From positions 88,427 through 152,426 of the forward strand of contig JADKAW010000017.1 in assembly GCA_016719055.1 (NCBI GenBank): 64,000 nucleotides of DNA. Reading direction: 5' to 3'. The notes beneath the pieces were generated by a model that was not told where the DNA came from, made no database searches, and saw only the letters and a program-made list of their open reading frames with translations. Shown here piece by piece: positions 25,464 through 34,706 of this stretch (position 1 is its first letter; each line of letters begins with the position of its first letter). The DNA comes from Candidatus Rhodoferax mariagerensis. GTDB taxonomy: Bacteria; Pseudomonadota; Gammaproteobacteria; Burkholderiales; Burkholderiaceae_C. Made by a program: the position numbers and the translations under genes.

Positions 25464-27161
25464 TCAGGTAATAAAACTCATTGTCGCGCTGGCATCCACC
25501 GCGTAACTGCGCGACTTCACAGTGCTGACGAAATGCCAGGTACCCTTGGCCTCGGTAGCCGTAAATTGCATCAGCATGAAGCCACGACGATGGGTGTCGG
25601 CATATTTCAAGTCATCCACCACGCCCAGGAAGATGGCTTTGGATTGGTCCGGGGTCAGCGTCGGCAGGTATTCTTCAAAACCCGGTGAGCTAACGCTGGG
25701 GGTGGCAAATTCATGCCCCACCACCGTGCCATCCAACAGCGTGAGCTGGCTGGCCCAGGCGTTGTGGGTGTCACCGGCCAATACCACCAGTTTTTTGCCC
25801 AGTTGTTTGGCGGTGCTAAGCACAATTTCACGCTCCACCGGGTAACCGTCCCAGGCATCCAGGTTGTAACCCAGATGCGGGTTGACGGCCGGGTTAAGCA
25901 AGGCCCTTTGTGAATCAGTCAGCATGCCCGGCGCTTGCGCGGCGGTGGCCTTGGCGGTCAGGTAATCGTTGATAGCCTTTTGGCCGGCTAACACCGCATC
26001 AGCACCGGTGTTGTCCGGATTGAGCGCCGTCAGCACGCTGACCGGAAACTCCATGCGCGCCATCAGCACCTGCTGCCCCAGCACTTGCCAGGTAGCTTTG
26101 GATGCGGCCATTTGACCTTGCAACCAGGCGAGTTGCGTGGCACCCATCATGCTGCGCGTGGGTGAAGCCAGCGTTGCCATGGCTGTGCCAGCGGTGGCCG
26201 GGTTGAGCAGTTCGGTAAAGCCAATTTGCTTGTCACGCCCGATCAGGCGGGTTTCCAACATGTGCATGGCAGCCAGCCCGCCAAAGTCAAAGCTGCGGTA
26301 GATTTTGAGCAGATCTTTGGCATCCTGCGCACGCACCGGCAGCCACTCGTGCCAGGCTTGCACAGCGGCGGCGCGCCGCTCGGTAAAGCGACCCTCGGCA
26401 CCCTCGGTGTGGTTCTCAGCGCCGTTTTTGAAAGTGTCGTTGGCCACTTCATGATCGTCCCAGACGGCGATGACCGGCATGGTGGCATGGAAGGCCTTGC
26501 TGTCGGGGTCAGATCGGTACTGGGCATACCGCTTGCGATAGTCGTCAAGCTTGATGCACTCGGTGGTGGGTTGTGACACCCGGCCCAACTCAGCGGCATC
26601 GGTGCTGGCATAGCCGTCTGCTGCATACTCATAAATAAAGTCACCCAGGTGCACGGCGTATTTGGCTGCTGACTTGGCAGCTTCAGCATAAGCATGAAAA
26701 TAGCCTGCTGGATAGTTGGAACAGGTCAGCACTGCCAGCGTCAAGCTGGATGCACCGACCGCTGGCAAGGTGCGGGTTTTTCCCACCGGTGAGCTGTGCT
26801 GGTTCCAGCGGAATCGAAAGTAATAGTCTTTGCCAGCACTCAAGCCCGCGGCATCCACCTTCAAGGTGTAGCCATTCGCGGCGGTGGCACGGGCACTGCC
26901 AGACGCAACCAGCGAACCGAATGCGGCGTCGCTGGCGACCTCCCAGGTCAAAGGCACCTCGTCGGTCAGTCCGGCAAATTGCGCATGCGTCCACAAAATC
27001 ACCCGATCAGCCAGTGGATCGCCACTGGCCACACCGTAGTCAAAACGCGGGGGCGCGGGGTCGTCGCTACCGCCGCAGGCACTCAACACGGCACCAGCAC
27101 CTGAGACGGCAGCTACGCTAGCAAATCGAATGACAAAATCGCGACGGGAAGATGAAATCAT
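25464..27161 (-). CDS. phoD: PhoD-like alkaline phosphatase / phosphodiesterase
   Basis: 565 residues. The N-terminus has a twin-arginine signal (SSRRDFVIR) and an LSAC lipobox. PhoD_N (about 35-130) is followed by the catalytic domain with HLGDFIYEY, AVWDDHEVANDTF and VVLAGDTHNAW, which bind iron and calcium in this family. It would free phosphate from monoesters or diesters outside the cytoplasm. A PHO-like box lies 44 bp upstream of the start, so phosphate starvation control is likely. Confidence 0.93.
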   Translation of the reverse strand: MISSSRRDFVIRFASVAAVSGAGAVLSACGGSDDPAPPRFDYGVASGDPLADRVILWTHAQFAGLTDEVPLTWEVASDAAFGSLVASGSARATAANGYTLKVDAAGLSAGKDYYFRFRWNQHSSPVGKTRTLPAVGASSLTLAVLTCSNYPAGYFHAYAEAAKSAAKYAVHLGDFIYEYAADGYASTDAAELGRVSQPTTECIKLDDYRKRYAQYRSDPDSKAFHATMPVIAVWDDHEVANDTFKNGAENHTEGAEGRFTERRAAAVQAWHEWLPVRAQDAKDLLKIYRSFDFGGLAAMHMLETRLIGRDKQIGFTELLNPATAGTAMATLASPTRSMMGATQLAWLQGQMAASKATWQVLGQQVLMARMEFPVSVLTALNPDNTGADAVLAGQKAINDYLTAKATAAQAPGMLTDSQRALLNPAVNPHLGYNLDAWDGYPVEREIVLSTAKQLGKKLVVLAGDTHNAWASQLTLLDGTVVGHEFATPSVSSPGFEEYLPTLTPDQSKAIFLGVVDDLKYADTHRRGFMLMQFTATEAKGTWHFVSTVKSRSYAVDASATMSFIT

Positions 27162-27204
27162 GAAGACACCTGTTGATTTAAAAAGTTGGTTTTACCGTGT
27201 TGTC

Positions 27205-27221
27205 GTGACAGTGTCATGACC
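27205..27221 (-). promoter_or_regulatory. Putative PHO box upstream of phoD
   Basis: GTGACA at 27205 and ATGACC at 27216, 11-bp period; read leftward GTCAT ... TGTCAC toward phoD. It lies between phoD and the plcP-like gene. Confidence 0.5.
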
Positions 27222-27234
27222 AAGGCAGAAGCGA

Positions 27235-28098
27235 TCAGGACACCGCAGGCACAAGCGCCAAACCACGATGCTGTGTTTGAGGGTGCGCCTCCCAGTGCAC
27301 CAATTCGAGTTGACCGCTGGCAGACTCGACCAGCGCGGTGCAGCTCTCGACCCAGTCACCATCGTTGCAATATAAAACGCCGTTGATGGTGCGCATTTCA
27401 GCGCGGTGGATGTGGCCACACACCACGCCATCGTGGCCGCGCCGGTGCGCCTCATTGGCTACTGCCTCTTCAAAGTCGGTGACGTACATCACCGCTTTCT
27501 TGACTTTTTGCTTGAGGTAAGCTGACAGCGACCAATACGACAAGCCGAATCTGGAGCGCCAGTGGTTCAGATGGCGGTTAAGCCTGAGCGTCAGTTCGTA
27601 CAGGTTGTCGCCCAGGTAAGCCAGCCATTTGGCACACTGGATCACGCCATCAAACCGGTCGCCATGGGTGACCCACAGGCTTTTGCCATCGGCTGTGATG
27701 TGAACGGCATCGTCGTGCACCTCGATGTCGCCAAACTGCAACCCGAAATAGCGCCTGGCGAATTCATCATGATTGCCGGGGATGTAGACAATACGGCAGC
27801 CCTTGCGTGCCCGGCGCAACAACTTTTGCACCACATCGTTGTGCAGTTCGGGCCAAAACCAGCGCCGACGCAGTTGCCAGCCATCGACAATGTCCCCCAC
27901 TAGGTAAAGGTAGTCGCTCGGGTGGCTCTTGATGAAATCCAGCAGTGCACCGGCCTGGCATCCGGGCGTGCCCAGGTGCAGGTCTGAAATAAAAATGGCG
28001 CGGTAATGCTGGCGCGGTGTGCCGTCGTGATCGTCGGCGTCAGGCGTGTGCAGGCCGCCCATCAGCTGCCCCATGGCAGAGAAGTCAGCCCGCATCAT
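27235..28098 (-). CDS. plcP: PlcP-like metallophosphoesterase (UDP-2,3-diacylglucosamine diphosphatase family)
   Basis: 287 residues from a doubled ATG overlapping the olsB stop; a shorter start at a downstream ATG preceded by GGGG cannot be excluded. Calcineurin-type motifs are complete: SDLHLG, GDIVDGW, GNHDEF, THGDRFD and CGHIHRAE. The sequence resembles the PlcP phospholipase C of rhizobia and marine bacteria (VGDIVDGWQLRRRW, VVQKLLRRARKG, YWSLSAYLKQKVK, DWVESCTALVE), which removes head groups from phospholipids under phosphate starvation. Pairing with olsB and a glycosyltransferase supports that over a lipid A role. LpxH activity remains possible. Confidence 0.8.
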   Translation of the reverse strand: MMRADFSAMGQLMGGLHTPDADDHDGTPRQHYRAIFISDLHLGTPGCQAGALLDFIKSHPSDYLYLVGDIVDGWQLRRRWFWPELHNDVVQKLLRRARKGCRIVYIPGNHDEFARRYFGLQFGDIEVHDDAVHITADGKSLWVTHGDRFDGVIQCAKWLAYLGDNLYELTLRLNRHLNHWRSRFGLSYWSLSAYLKQKVKKAVMYVTDFEEAVANEAHRRGHDGVVCGHIHRAEMRTINGVLYCNDGDWVESCTALVESASGQLELVHWEAHPQTQHRGLALVPAVS

Positions 28099-28942
28099 TT
28101 CCGAGAAAGTGTTTGCGGTAACGCTGCGGCAGATCATTGATACGCATCAGCATGGGCAAATCGGCGGTGTTGAAGTCCGGGTCCCACGCCGGTGCACCCA
28201 AGATTTTGGCGCCCAAGCGCAAATAGCCCTTGATCAGCGCGGGGGGTTCAACGAGCAGGCTCGAATCAAGCTGTTCCACCGGCAATGGCAAGCGCGGGCG
28301 CACCTGATGCTCGATGGGTGCCAAATGGGTGGCTCTAAGTTGCTGCCAGATACTGGCGGCAACATCACCACTGGCAATGCCGTTGTGCAGCATCGGGATG
28401 CTGGCGCAGCCAATCATGGTGTCGAGTTTGTTGCGTACCATGAAATCAGCCAAGGCACCCCAAAGCGCCATGATGACCCCGCCAGTGCGATAGTCCGGGT
28501 GTACGCAGCTGCGCCCAAGCTCCACCATGCGTTCGCGCAGACCACGCAGCCGGGTCAGGTCAAATTCGAGGTCGCTGTAAGTGCTGCCCACCCGCCTGGC
28601 TTGCACCGGTGTCAAAAGACGGTAAGTGCCAACCACTTCTGCACTGGCCTGGTCACGTACCAGCAGGTGTTCGCAGTAGTTGTCAAAAAGGTCGATGTCG
28701 TGGCCAGGCACAGGGCTGCTGAGCCTGGCGCCCATTTCCTCAGCAAACACCCGGTACCTCAGGCGCTGAACCTGGCGGACTTCGTCCTGGTGCTTGGCCC
28801 ACGAAACCACCAGAGCACCGCGCTCAATCGTTGCCGGCTGGGTTTGGCTGTTGCTTTGAAAGTACTCAACGGGTCGGTGAAGCAATCCCCTGGGCAGGGA
28901 CAAGGGGGACAGTGCAAAGGTGGGATTGGGCAGCTCTCTCAT
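28085..28942 (-). CDS. olsB: Ornithine lipid N-acyltransferase OlsB-like (GNAT)
   Basis: 285 residues from ATG 28942, which follows AGGAGCGAGAA; the longer frame lacks such a site. The protein is a GNAT-fold acyltransferase of the OlsB/hemolysin-like family: VQRLRYRVFAEEMGA, DIDLFDNYCEHLLVRD, VVGTYRLL, ELGRSCVHPDYRTGGVI. OlsB adds a 3-hydroxyacyl chain to ornithine to make lyso-ornithine lipid. No separate olsA was seen in the window. Four PHO half sites lie upstream, so induction by phosphate starvation is expected. Confidence 0.85.
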   Translation of the reverse strand: MRELPNPTFALSPLSLPRGLLHRPVEYFQSNSQTQPATIERGALVVSWAKHQDEVRQVQRLRYRVFAEEMGARLSSPVPGHDIDLFDNYCEHLLVRDQASAEVVGTYRLLTPVQARRVGSTYSDLEFDLTRLRGLRERMVELGRSCVHPDYRTGGVIMALWGALADFMVRNKLDTMIGCASIPMLHNGIASGDVAASIWQQLRATHLAPIEHQVRPRLPLPVEQLDSSLLVEPPALIKGYLRLGAKILGAPAWDPDFNTADLPMLMRINDLPQRYRKHFLGNDAG

Positions 28943-28984
28943 TTCTCGCTCCTTTTGTTGATGGCAAGATGTTGGCTCAGCTAC

Positions 28985-29023
28985 GTGACATGTTGATGGC
29001 GAGTTAATGGCACTTTGGTGACA
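28985..29023 (-). promoter_or_regulatory. Four PHO half sites upstream of olsB-plcP
   Basis: GTGACA at 28985, ATGGCG at 28996, ATGGCA at 29007 and GTGACA at 29018: four half sites with an exact 11-bp period, oriented leftward toward olsB. This is the layout of two adjacent PHO boxes. Confidence 0.65.
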
Positions 29024-29088
29024 GTGCAACTGGAATACGACAAACGTTTTGCTGGTGCTCAATGCAGGTGTTGCAGCGATAGTCGGCC

Positions 29089-29117
29089 TGTCATCACAGC
29101 TTCACAGTGGCCTCATG
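29089..29117 (+). promoter_or_regulatory. Putative PHO box upstream of lplT
   Basis: CTGTCAT at 29089, CTTCACA at 29100 and CCTCATG at 29111, 11-bp steps, pointing rightward and ending 40 bp before the lplT start. The first half site is perfect, the others weaker. Confidence 0.5.
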
Positions 29118-29156
29118 CAATACGCCGTTCTTCAACCATGATTCGGTCAACCACTT

Positions 29157-30401
29157 ATGCCACGTTCTTTTTTTCTGGTGCTGGCGGTGCAGTTCATCTC
29201 GACGCTGGCCGACAACGCCTTGTTGATTGTGTCGATTGCCAGGGTAATGGAGCTGGGCAGCCCCGGCTGGATCATTCCAGTCATCAAAATCAGTTTTACA
29301 GTGTTTTATGTGGTGCTTGCTCCTGTGGCAGGGCCGATTGCTGATGCGTTTCCCAAAGGGCGGGTGATGCTGGCTGCCAATTTCTTGAAACTCTGTGCGA
29401 TTGTTTGGATGATGGTGGGCGCCGACCCCGCGTGGGCCATTGCCTTGGCTGGACTAGGCGCTGCCATTTACGCGCCAGCCAAATACGGACTCATCACCGA
29501 GTTGCTACCAGCCAGAGACCTGGTCAGGGCCAACGGGTTTTTTGAAAGCGTTACTGTCAGTGCCGTGATTTTCGGCACGGTATTGGGCGGCTTGCTGATC
29601 AGCCCCTGGATGCCCGTGTGGACCTTGCCAGCCTGGCTTTCTGGTTCCGGCAACACCAGTACAGCCCTGGTGGCAGGTATGTTGGTGCTGGTGGCCATGA
29701 ACGCCCTGGCAACCGTGCTGAGCATTGGGGTGGCTGACAGCGGCGCCCGGTATGAAAAACACTCGATTCACCCCAAAGCGTTGTTCGTGCGCTTCTGCCG
29801 TGAAAACCTGGTGCTGTGGCGAGATCCGACAGGTGGTTTGTCCATGACAGTCACGACCCTGCTGTGGGGCGTTGGCGCAACACTGCAACTGATCGTGCTA
29901 CGGTGGGCCAACGAAGCGCTGGGCCTGAGCCTGGCGCAAGCGGCCTACCTGCAAGGCGTGACTGCCGTGGGCGTGATTGCCGGAGCCGTCCTTGCCAGCC
30001 GGTTTGTCAGGTTGGATCAAGCCACTTCGTTACTGCCTATTGGCATCCTGATCGGTCTATTGATGCCGGTCATGCTGACGATTCATTCGATGGTTCTGGC
30101 AATGATTCTGCTGGTCGTGGTCGGAGCGCTGGCAGGCTTTTTTGTGGTACCGATGAATGCCATGTTGCAGCATCGCGGCTGCCAGCTGCTCACTGCCGGT
30201 CGGTCGATCGCAGTTCAGGGCTTCAATGAAAACGGGGGCATGCTGGTAATGCTTGCCATCTACGCGATGGGAACGGCTTTGAACATGTCGCTCACGGTAT
30301 TGGTCTTGGCTTTTGGCGGATTGGTGGCATTGGGTATGACGCTGATTTATCTCTCACGCAAGCGTCAAGTCACTGTTCGGTGGGTAGCGAAAGGTTTATG
30401 A
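29157..30401 (+). CDS. lplT: Lysophospholipid transporter LplT
   Basis: A 414-residue major-facilitator protein with about 12 membrane segments. Family sequences include VQFISTLADNALLI, APVAGPIADAFPKGRVM and IYAPAKYGLITELLP, typical of LplT. LplT flips lysophospholipids across the inner membrane for re-acylation; in E. coli it is fused in function to Aas, which is not present here. Its place next to lipid-remodelling genes suggests recycling of lyso-lipids formed during membrane remodelling. Confidence 0.9.
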   Translation: MPRSFFLVLAVQFISTLADNALLIVSIARVMELGSPGWIIPVIKISFTVFYVVLAPVAGPIADAFPKGRVMLAANFLKLCAIVWMMVGADPAWAIALAGLGAAIYAPAKYGLITELLPARDLVRANGFFESVTVSAVIFGTVLGGLLISPWMPVWTLPAWLSGSGNTSTALVAGMLVLVAMNALATVLSIGVADSGARYEKHSIHPKALFVRFCRENLVLWRDPTGGLSMTVTTLLWGVGATLQLIVLRWANEALGLSLAQAAYLQGVTAVGVIAGAVLASRFVRLDQATSLLPIGILIGLLMPVMLTIHSMVLAMILLVVVGALAGFFVVPMNAMLQHRGCQLLTAGRSIAVQGFNENGGMLVMLAIYAMGTALNMSLTVLVLAFGGLVALGMTLIYLSRKRQVTVRWVAKGL

Positions 30402-30427
30402 GTTGACCATAACGCAACGACTTCAAA

Positions 30428-30445
30428 CTGTCAAAAAAGGTTCAC
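30428..30445 (+). promoter_or_regulatory. Putative PHO box upstream of the glycosyltransferase
   Basis: CTGTCAA at 30428 and GGTTCAC at 30439, 4-bp gap, pointing rightward, 35 bp before the ATG at 30480. Second half site is imperfect. Confidence 0.45.
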
Positions 30446-30479
30446 GAAACCGTTATTTTTGACCTTTAAGCTGCTGATC

Positions 30480-31730
30480 ATGAATCCAACCGACGACCTG
30501 CTGATTGAGTCCTTTGCCGCGCAACCTGCCAGTTTGCGCATCGCGATCGTGACCGAGACCTTCCCACCCGAAGTGAATGGCGTTGCGATGACGCTGGGGC
30601 GCATTGTGACCGGGATGGTACGGCGCGGCCACGCAGTCCAGCTGATCAGACCCCGCCAAAAGCTTGAAAACCCCATGCCGAAACTCAATGGCATCGAAGA
30701 GATTATCTCGCCGGGTGTCCCTGTTCCAACCTATGGCGAGTTGCGTTTTGGTCTGCCATCCAAGCGGCGACTGATCAAACTATGGAGTGCCAGGCGGCCA
30801 GACATCGTGCATGTGGTAACCGAAGGTCCGCTGGGCTGGTCTGCGGTGGCGGCCGCTCGCAAGCTGCAGCTACCAATAACAAGCTCCTTTCATACCAATT
30901 TTCAGAGCTACACCCAGCACTACGGCCTGAGTTTGTTCAAGGCACCGATAGAGAGCTACCTGCGCAAGCTGCACAACCGAACCCAGGCCACCATGGTGCC
31001 GACCCGGGCGCTGATGGATGACTTGCAACATCGTGGCTACGACAACGTGAAATTGCTGTCGCGCGGAGTGGCGGCTGAGCTGTTTTCACCTGGCAAAAGG
31101 TCTCGGTCCTTGCGCAGCCGTTGGGGAGTCACAGACGATGACTTGGTGGTTCTGCTGGTCGGACGATTGGCCAAAGAAAAAAATGTGGGTTTGGTGATCT
31201 CGGCTTTTCGCGCCATCCAGCAAGTCAAACCCAATGCCAAGCTGGTATTTGTGGGCGACGGTCCGATGCGCCAAACGCTGCAGGCCATTTGCCCACAAGT
31301 GATCTTTGCGGGTGTGCAAAAAGGCGAAGACCTTGCCTCTCACTACGCCTCAGGCGACCTGTTTTTGTTTGCCAGCTTGACCGAAACCTACGGCAACGTG
31401 GTACCAGAGGCGCTGGCCAGCGGACTGGCTGTGGTGTCCTACGCCTGTGCTGCGGCGCAGGAGCTCATCACCAGCGGCGTTAACGGCATTTTGGTGCCTG
31501 TCAATGATGAAGCTGAGTTCGTTACCACCGCAGTCGAAATCGCCAGCGATATCAGAGCACTGGAAACCCTGCGTCTGGCTGCTGCGCCCAGCGTCGCGCA
31601 CTTGAACTGGGATGCCATTTTTGACAGCTTTGAGGGGCATCTGCGGCGAGCAGTCGAGAGTGCTTGCGTAGGTTTCCACTTCGGTAGTCAGACCAGCCCC
31701 GCGTCGGTTATGAGCCGCGCCAGTGCATAA
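30480..31730 (+). CDS. GT4 glycosyltransferase (Agt/MgtA-like)
   Basis: 416 residues from ATG 30480; an in-frame TTG lies 21 bases upstream. A GT-B fold protein: the N-terminal half has IVTETFPPEVNGVAMTLGRIV and ITSSFHTNFQSY, the C-terminal half VLLVGRLAKEKNVGLVI and the donor-binding FASLTETYGNVVPEALASGL (E-x7-E). Close to the diacylglycerol glycosyltransferase and GDP-mannose-dependent group. With PlcP it could glycosylate diacylglycerol to make phosphorus-free glycolipids (inference). Its 3' end overlaps the convergent psd by 23 bp. Confidence 0.85.
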   Translation: MNPTDDLLIESFAAQPASLRIAIVTETFPPEVNGVAMTLGRIVTGMVRRGHAVQLIRPRQKLENPMPKLNGIEEIISPGVPVPTYGELRFGLPSKRRLIKLWSARRPDIVHVVTEGPLGWSAVAAARKLQLPITSSFHTNFQSYTQHYGLSLFKAPIESYLRKLHNRTQATMVPTRALMDDLQHRGYDNVKLLSRGVAAELFSPGKRSRSLRSRWGVTDDDLVVLLVGRLAKEKNVGLVISAFRAIQQVKPNAKLVFVGDGPMRQTLQAICPQVIFAGVQKGEDLASHYASGDLFLFASLTETYGNVVPEALASGLAVVSYACAAAQELITSGVNGILVPVNDEAEFVTTAVEIASDIRALETLRLAAAPSVAHLNWDAIFDSFEGHLRRAVESACVGFHFGSQTSPASVMSRASA

Positions 31731-32592
31731 GCGCTTGCCCCATTCGGACGTGCATACCTTCATTCAGTTCGTCCATCAGGGTAAATCCCTTGGGAGCCAG
31801 CACAATGACGGTGGAGCCATGCTGAAACCAGCCCATTTCTTGTCCTTTGACAAAGCGGGCATCGCAGGCGACTTCATGGGGTCCGTGGTATCGCAGATGC
31901 AACAGCACGTCGAGCCAATGAAGCCGAATGCTGGCTACCAAAATGGCGGCCACCGGTACCAGTGCCACACGCTGCCCCGCGCAGCCACCTGTGCCTTGCA
32001 AGCTCGTGCGGATAAACGCCCGTTCGTTCTTGCAAAACAGCTTCTCAACCCGCTTGAGGGCAATCGGATTGACATTCCAGGTGTCGCCCGAAAAATAGCG
32101 CACCCGTTCAACCAGACAGTCATAAGGCGCGTGAAAGCGGTGGTACATGCTGGAGGTCAGTCGCAGCGTGACAAAAGTGCCATCACGCCAGTCGTCCACA
32201 CCCTCGTACGGCCCGATCAGGTCTTGCAAGGTATACGGGAAACCCTTGGCCTGAAAAACACGGGTGCCTTCAATGGGGCCGTGGGCCCCAACGATCGCAT
32301 CCACCGGGCTGATCATGACATCTGGCGATGCATCCAGCGGGCGGGCGCCCGGCTTGAGTTCCCGTGTAAAGCAGTCATGCATGCTGGTGAAACGCGACTT
32401 TTTGGCCTCACTCAGGTCCAGATCGGTGAAAAACTGCCACGTGGCAATCGACGCATCACGCACCCAAGCTTGCTCGATCTTGCTAAACCAACCCAAAAAC
32501 CGGGTCAAGGTGTTGCGCGGCAATCGGTTGGTGAGCAGAAAGTTCAGGTCCTCGTGACCGAGCATTTTTTGAATTCGGGTGCGAAGGCTCAT
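31708..32592 (-). CDS. psd: Phosphatidylserine decarboxylase
   Basis: 294 residues. It makes phosphatidylethanolamine from phosphatidylserine at the inner membrane. MISPVDAIVGAHGPI, YHRFHAPYDC and the self-cleavage site GWFQHGSTVIVLAPKG (G-S-T, Ser becoming pyruvoyl) are all present, so the proenzyme should mature. It is divergent from the aminotransferase (43 bp) and overlaps the glycosyltransferase tail. No pssA is next to it. Confidence 0.94.
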   Translation of the reverse strand: MSLRTRIQKMLGHEDLNFLLTNRLPRNTLTRFLGWFSKIEQAWVRDASIATWQFFTDLDLSEAKKSRFTSMHDCFTRELKPGARPLDASPDVMISPVDAIVGAHGPIEGTRVFQAKGFPYTLQDLIGPYEGVDDWRDGTFVTLRLTSSMYHRFHAPYDCLVERVRYFSGDTWNVNPIALKRVEKLFCKNERAFIRTSLQGTGGCAGQRVALVPVAAILVASIRLHWLDVLLHLRYHGPHEVACDARFVKGQEMGWFQHGSTVIVLAPKGFTLMDELNEGMHVRMGQALMHWRGS

Positions 32593-32635
32593 GACTCTTG
32601 ACCCTGAAATTTGACTTGCATTGAAAGTGTCTCCT

Positions 32636-34315
32636 ATGAATGAAACGATGGATATGACAACGCTGGCGCTTTATGGCGGGGGCGCCGTAGCGCTGTGGAG
32701 GGTTTTGGCGCGCGCGCGCCAGCGGCTTGAGCTGTCTTTGGCCAAGCATCGGTCGCTGGCGGGGCATCCGCGCACAGCGAAGCGTGTGGCTGCTTTATTG
32801 CCACGATATGCCTACACCGAAGACCAAATGCTGAGGGTTGACGGTGCGCCAACCGAGATCGTTGCGCTTCGGCGTGCTGCCTTGGAGCGCATGGTTGATA
32901 CCCACCAACAAAGATTCGCGAAAAGTGTGGCATGCACCGTCGCTGCAGCAGAAGGCCTGTCCGATTTGCAGTTTGTCAGCGCCTATCGCACGCCCTTTCA
33001 GTTTCAGAATCTGGTCAATAAGGGCCTGAAGATCGCCTCTTTTGTTCAATCGACCCATGGCGTCACCTTGACCGATCTGGATGGCAATGAACTCTATGAC
33101 CTGACCGGCTCGTATGGCGTCAATTTGTTTGGCAATGACTTCTACAAGCATTGCATTGACGAAGGTGCGAATCGAGTTCGAGAGCTCGGGCCGGTATTGG
33201 GCTCTTACCATCCGGTGGTTGTTGACAACATGCATCGGCTGAAACGCATCTCGGGCATGGATGAGGTGACTTTTCATATGTCTGGCACTGAGGCAGTAAT
33301 GCAGGCGGTGCGGCTGGCGCGCTACCACACCGGGCGCAAAAAGGTCGTGCGCTTTTGCGGTGCTTACCACGGCTGGTGGGGCGATGTGCAGCCAGGGATT
33401 GGCAACCCCATGGCTGCGCCCGACACCTTCACGTTGTCCGAGATGGGGTCTGACACCTTGCGCGTGCTGCGCAAGCGCACCGACGTTGCCTGCATTCTGA
33501 TCAACCCCTTGCAAGCGCTTCACCCCAATGCGGCCGCTGCCAGCGACTCGTCCTTGCTTGACAGCTCGCGCCAGGCTGGATTTGACAAAGCCAGCTACAG
33601 CGCCTGGCTGCAAGCGCTGCGCCAAATCTGCGACGTCAAAGGTATTGCGCTTATTTTTGATGAGGTATTCGTCGGCTTTCGGTTGGCCCCTGGTGGGGCA
33701 CAGGAATACTTTGGCGTCAAAGCGGATTTGGTGACTTACGGCAAGACCTTGGGTGGCGGTTTGCCGGTGGGTGTGGTCTGCGGCAGACGGCCATGGATGA
33801 AGCGCTTTCGCGATGAGATACCAGCAGACATCTGCTTTGCCCGCGGCACGTTCAACTCGCATCCCTATGTGATGGGTGCCATGAATGTGTTTTTGCACTT
33901 CCTTGACAGCGCCCAGGCTGACCACCTGTATGCCGGCCTTGACACGACCTGGGACACCCGAGCGACCCGATTGAACCAGCGCCTGACAGACGCCCAGGTG
34001 CCGGTTCAAGTGGCCAATCTGTCGTCGATATGGACAGTGGTCTACACCCAGCCGGCCTGTTACAACTGGTTGTTTCAACACTATTTGCGCCTGGAGGGGC
34101 TGGCCTTGAGTTGGGTCGGTACCGGCCGCATCATCTTCAGTTTGAACTTCACGCCAAACGACTTTGACCAAGTGGCGGAGCGCTTTGTACGCGCCGCACA
34201 GGCCATGCAGCAAGATGGCTGGTGGTGGCCGGCTGGAAAAAGCAACAAGGACATCAAGCGTCGCATACTGCGCGAACTGCTTCATGCCAAGCTATCGTCA
34301 GACAGGCAAAGGTAG
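32636..34315 (+). CDS. Class III aminotransferase with N-terminal hydrophobic segment
   Basis: 559 residues from ATG 32636 (other in-frame starts at 32621 TTG and 32648 ATG). Residues about 5-25 are hydrophobic and could anchor the protein; about 75 more residues precede the PLP fold. The fold is that of glutamate-1-semialdehyde aminomutase relatives: MSGTEAVMQAVRLAR, FCGAYHGWWGD, LIFDEVFVGFR and LVTYGKTLGGGLPVG with the PLP lysine. It is longer than typical members (about 430). Set among lipid genes and divergent from psd, it may act on an amino-lipid head group or precursor; substrate unknown. Confidence 0.8.
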   Translation: MNETMDMTTLALYGGGAVALWRVLARARQRLELSLAKHRSLAGHPRTAKRVAALLPRYAYTEDQMLRVDGAPTEIVALRRAALERMVDTHQQRFAKSVACTVAAAEGLSDLQFVSAYRTPFQFQNLVNKGLKIASFVQSTHGVTLTDLDGNELYDLTGSYGVNLFGNDFYKHCIDEGANRVRELGPVLGSYHPVVVDNMHRLKRISGMDEVTFHMSGTEAVMQAVRLARYHTGRKKVVRFCGAYHGWWGDVQPGIGNPMAAPDTFTLSEMGSDTLRVLRKRTDVACILINPLQALHPNAAAASDSSLLDSSRQAGFDKASYSAWLQALRQICDVKGIALIFDEVFVGFRLAPGGAQEYFGVKADLVTYGKTLGGGLPVGVVCGRRPWMKRFRDEIPADICFARGTFNSHPYVMGAMNVFLHFLDSAQADHLYAGLDTTWDTRATRLNQRLTDAQVPVQVANLSSIWTVVYTQPACYNWLFQHYLRLEGLALSWVGTGRIIFSLNFTPNDFDQVAERFVRAAQAMQQDGWWWPAGKSNKDIKRRILRELLHAKLSSDRQR

Positions 34316-34589
34316 TCGTGAATGAGATACCCCTAGTTCTGCACAGGGTCAGCGCTCTGCCTGGCACGATGAACCGTCTGGCAACAACGCGCAAGCCACC
34401 CGTCAAACGCTCTGTCAACATCACCTCATTGGCCATCGTTCCAGGATTGCCCGATACCCGGTGTAGGGATCTATAACCGATGGTTGACCCCAACAATGCG
34501 ACTCCCAACACCAGTGCGAGCACTACCCCGATATGGCTGGACAACGGTCGCGGCAATATCGCAAAATGCGATGAACTTGTGGGTGACAT
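34254..34589 (-). CDS. Unassigned ORF with one predicted membrane segment
   Basis: A possible 111-residue product (GVVLALVLGVALLGSTIGYR is strongly hydrophobic) downstream of ugd. It overlaps the end of the aminotransferase gene on the other strand by 62 bp and shows no family match I recognise. It may be spurious. The stretch 34316-34706 contains nothing else that I can support. Confidence 0.2.
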   Translation of the reverse strand: MSPTSSSHFAILPRPLSSHIGVVLALVLGVALLGSTIGYRSLHRVSGNPGTMANEVMLTERLTGGLRVVARRFIVPGRALTLCRTRGISFTTTFACLTIAWHEAVRAVCDA

Positions 34590-34706
34590 GGACAATCTCG
34601 TCAACTTGATAGTCCACCCCTACTCAAGGGCAGAAGAAAATGCAAGGTAAAACCCTGAGTATCCTGAGCCTGATTTGCGACATTTTTATGACAGTGCCGG
34701 CTTGGC

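Noticed and set aside
28046..28996. 316-codon frame antisense to olsB
   Set aside because: No family match; olsB is supported by GNAT motifs and a strong ribosome site.
32795..34285. 496-codon open frame antisense to the aminotransferase
   Set aside because: It lies entirely within the aminotransferase gene, has no family motif, and open antisense frames are common in GC-rich coding DNA.
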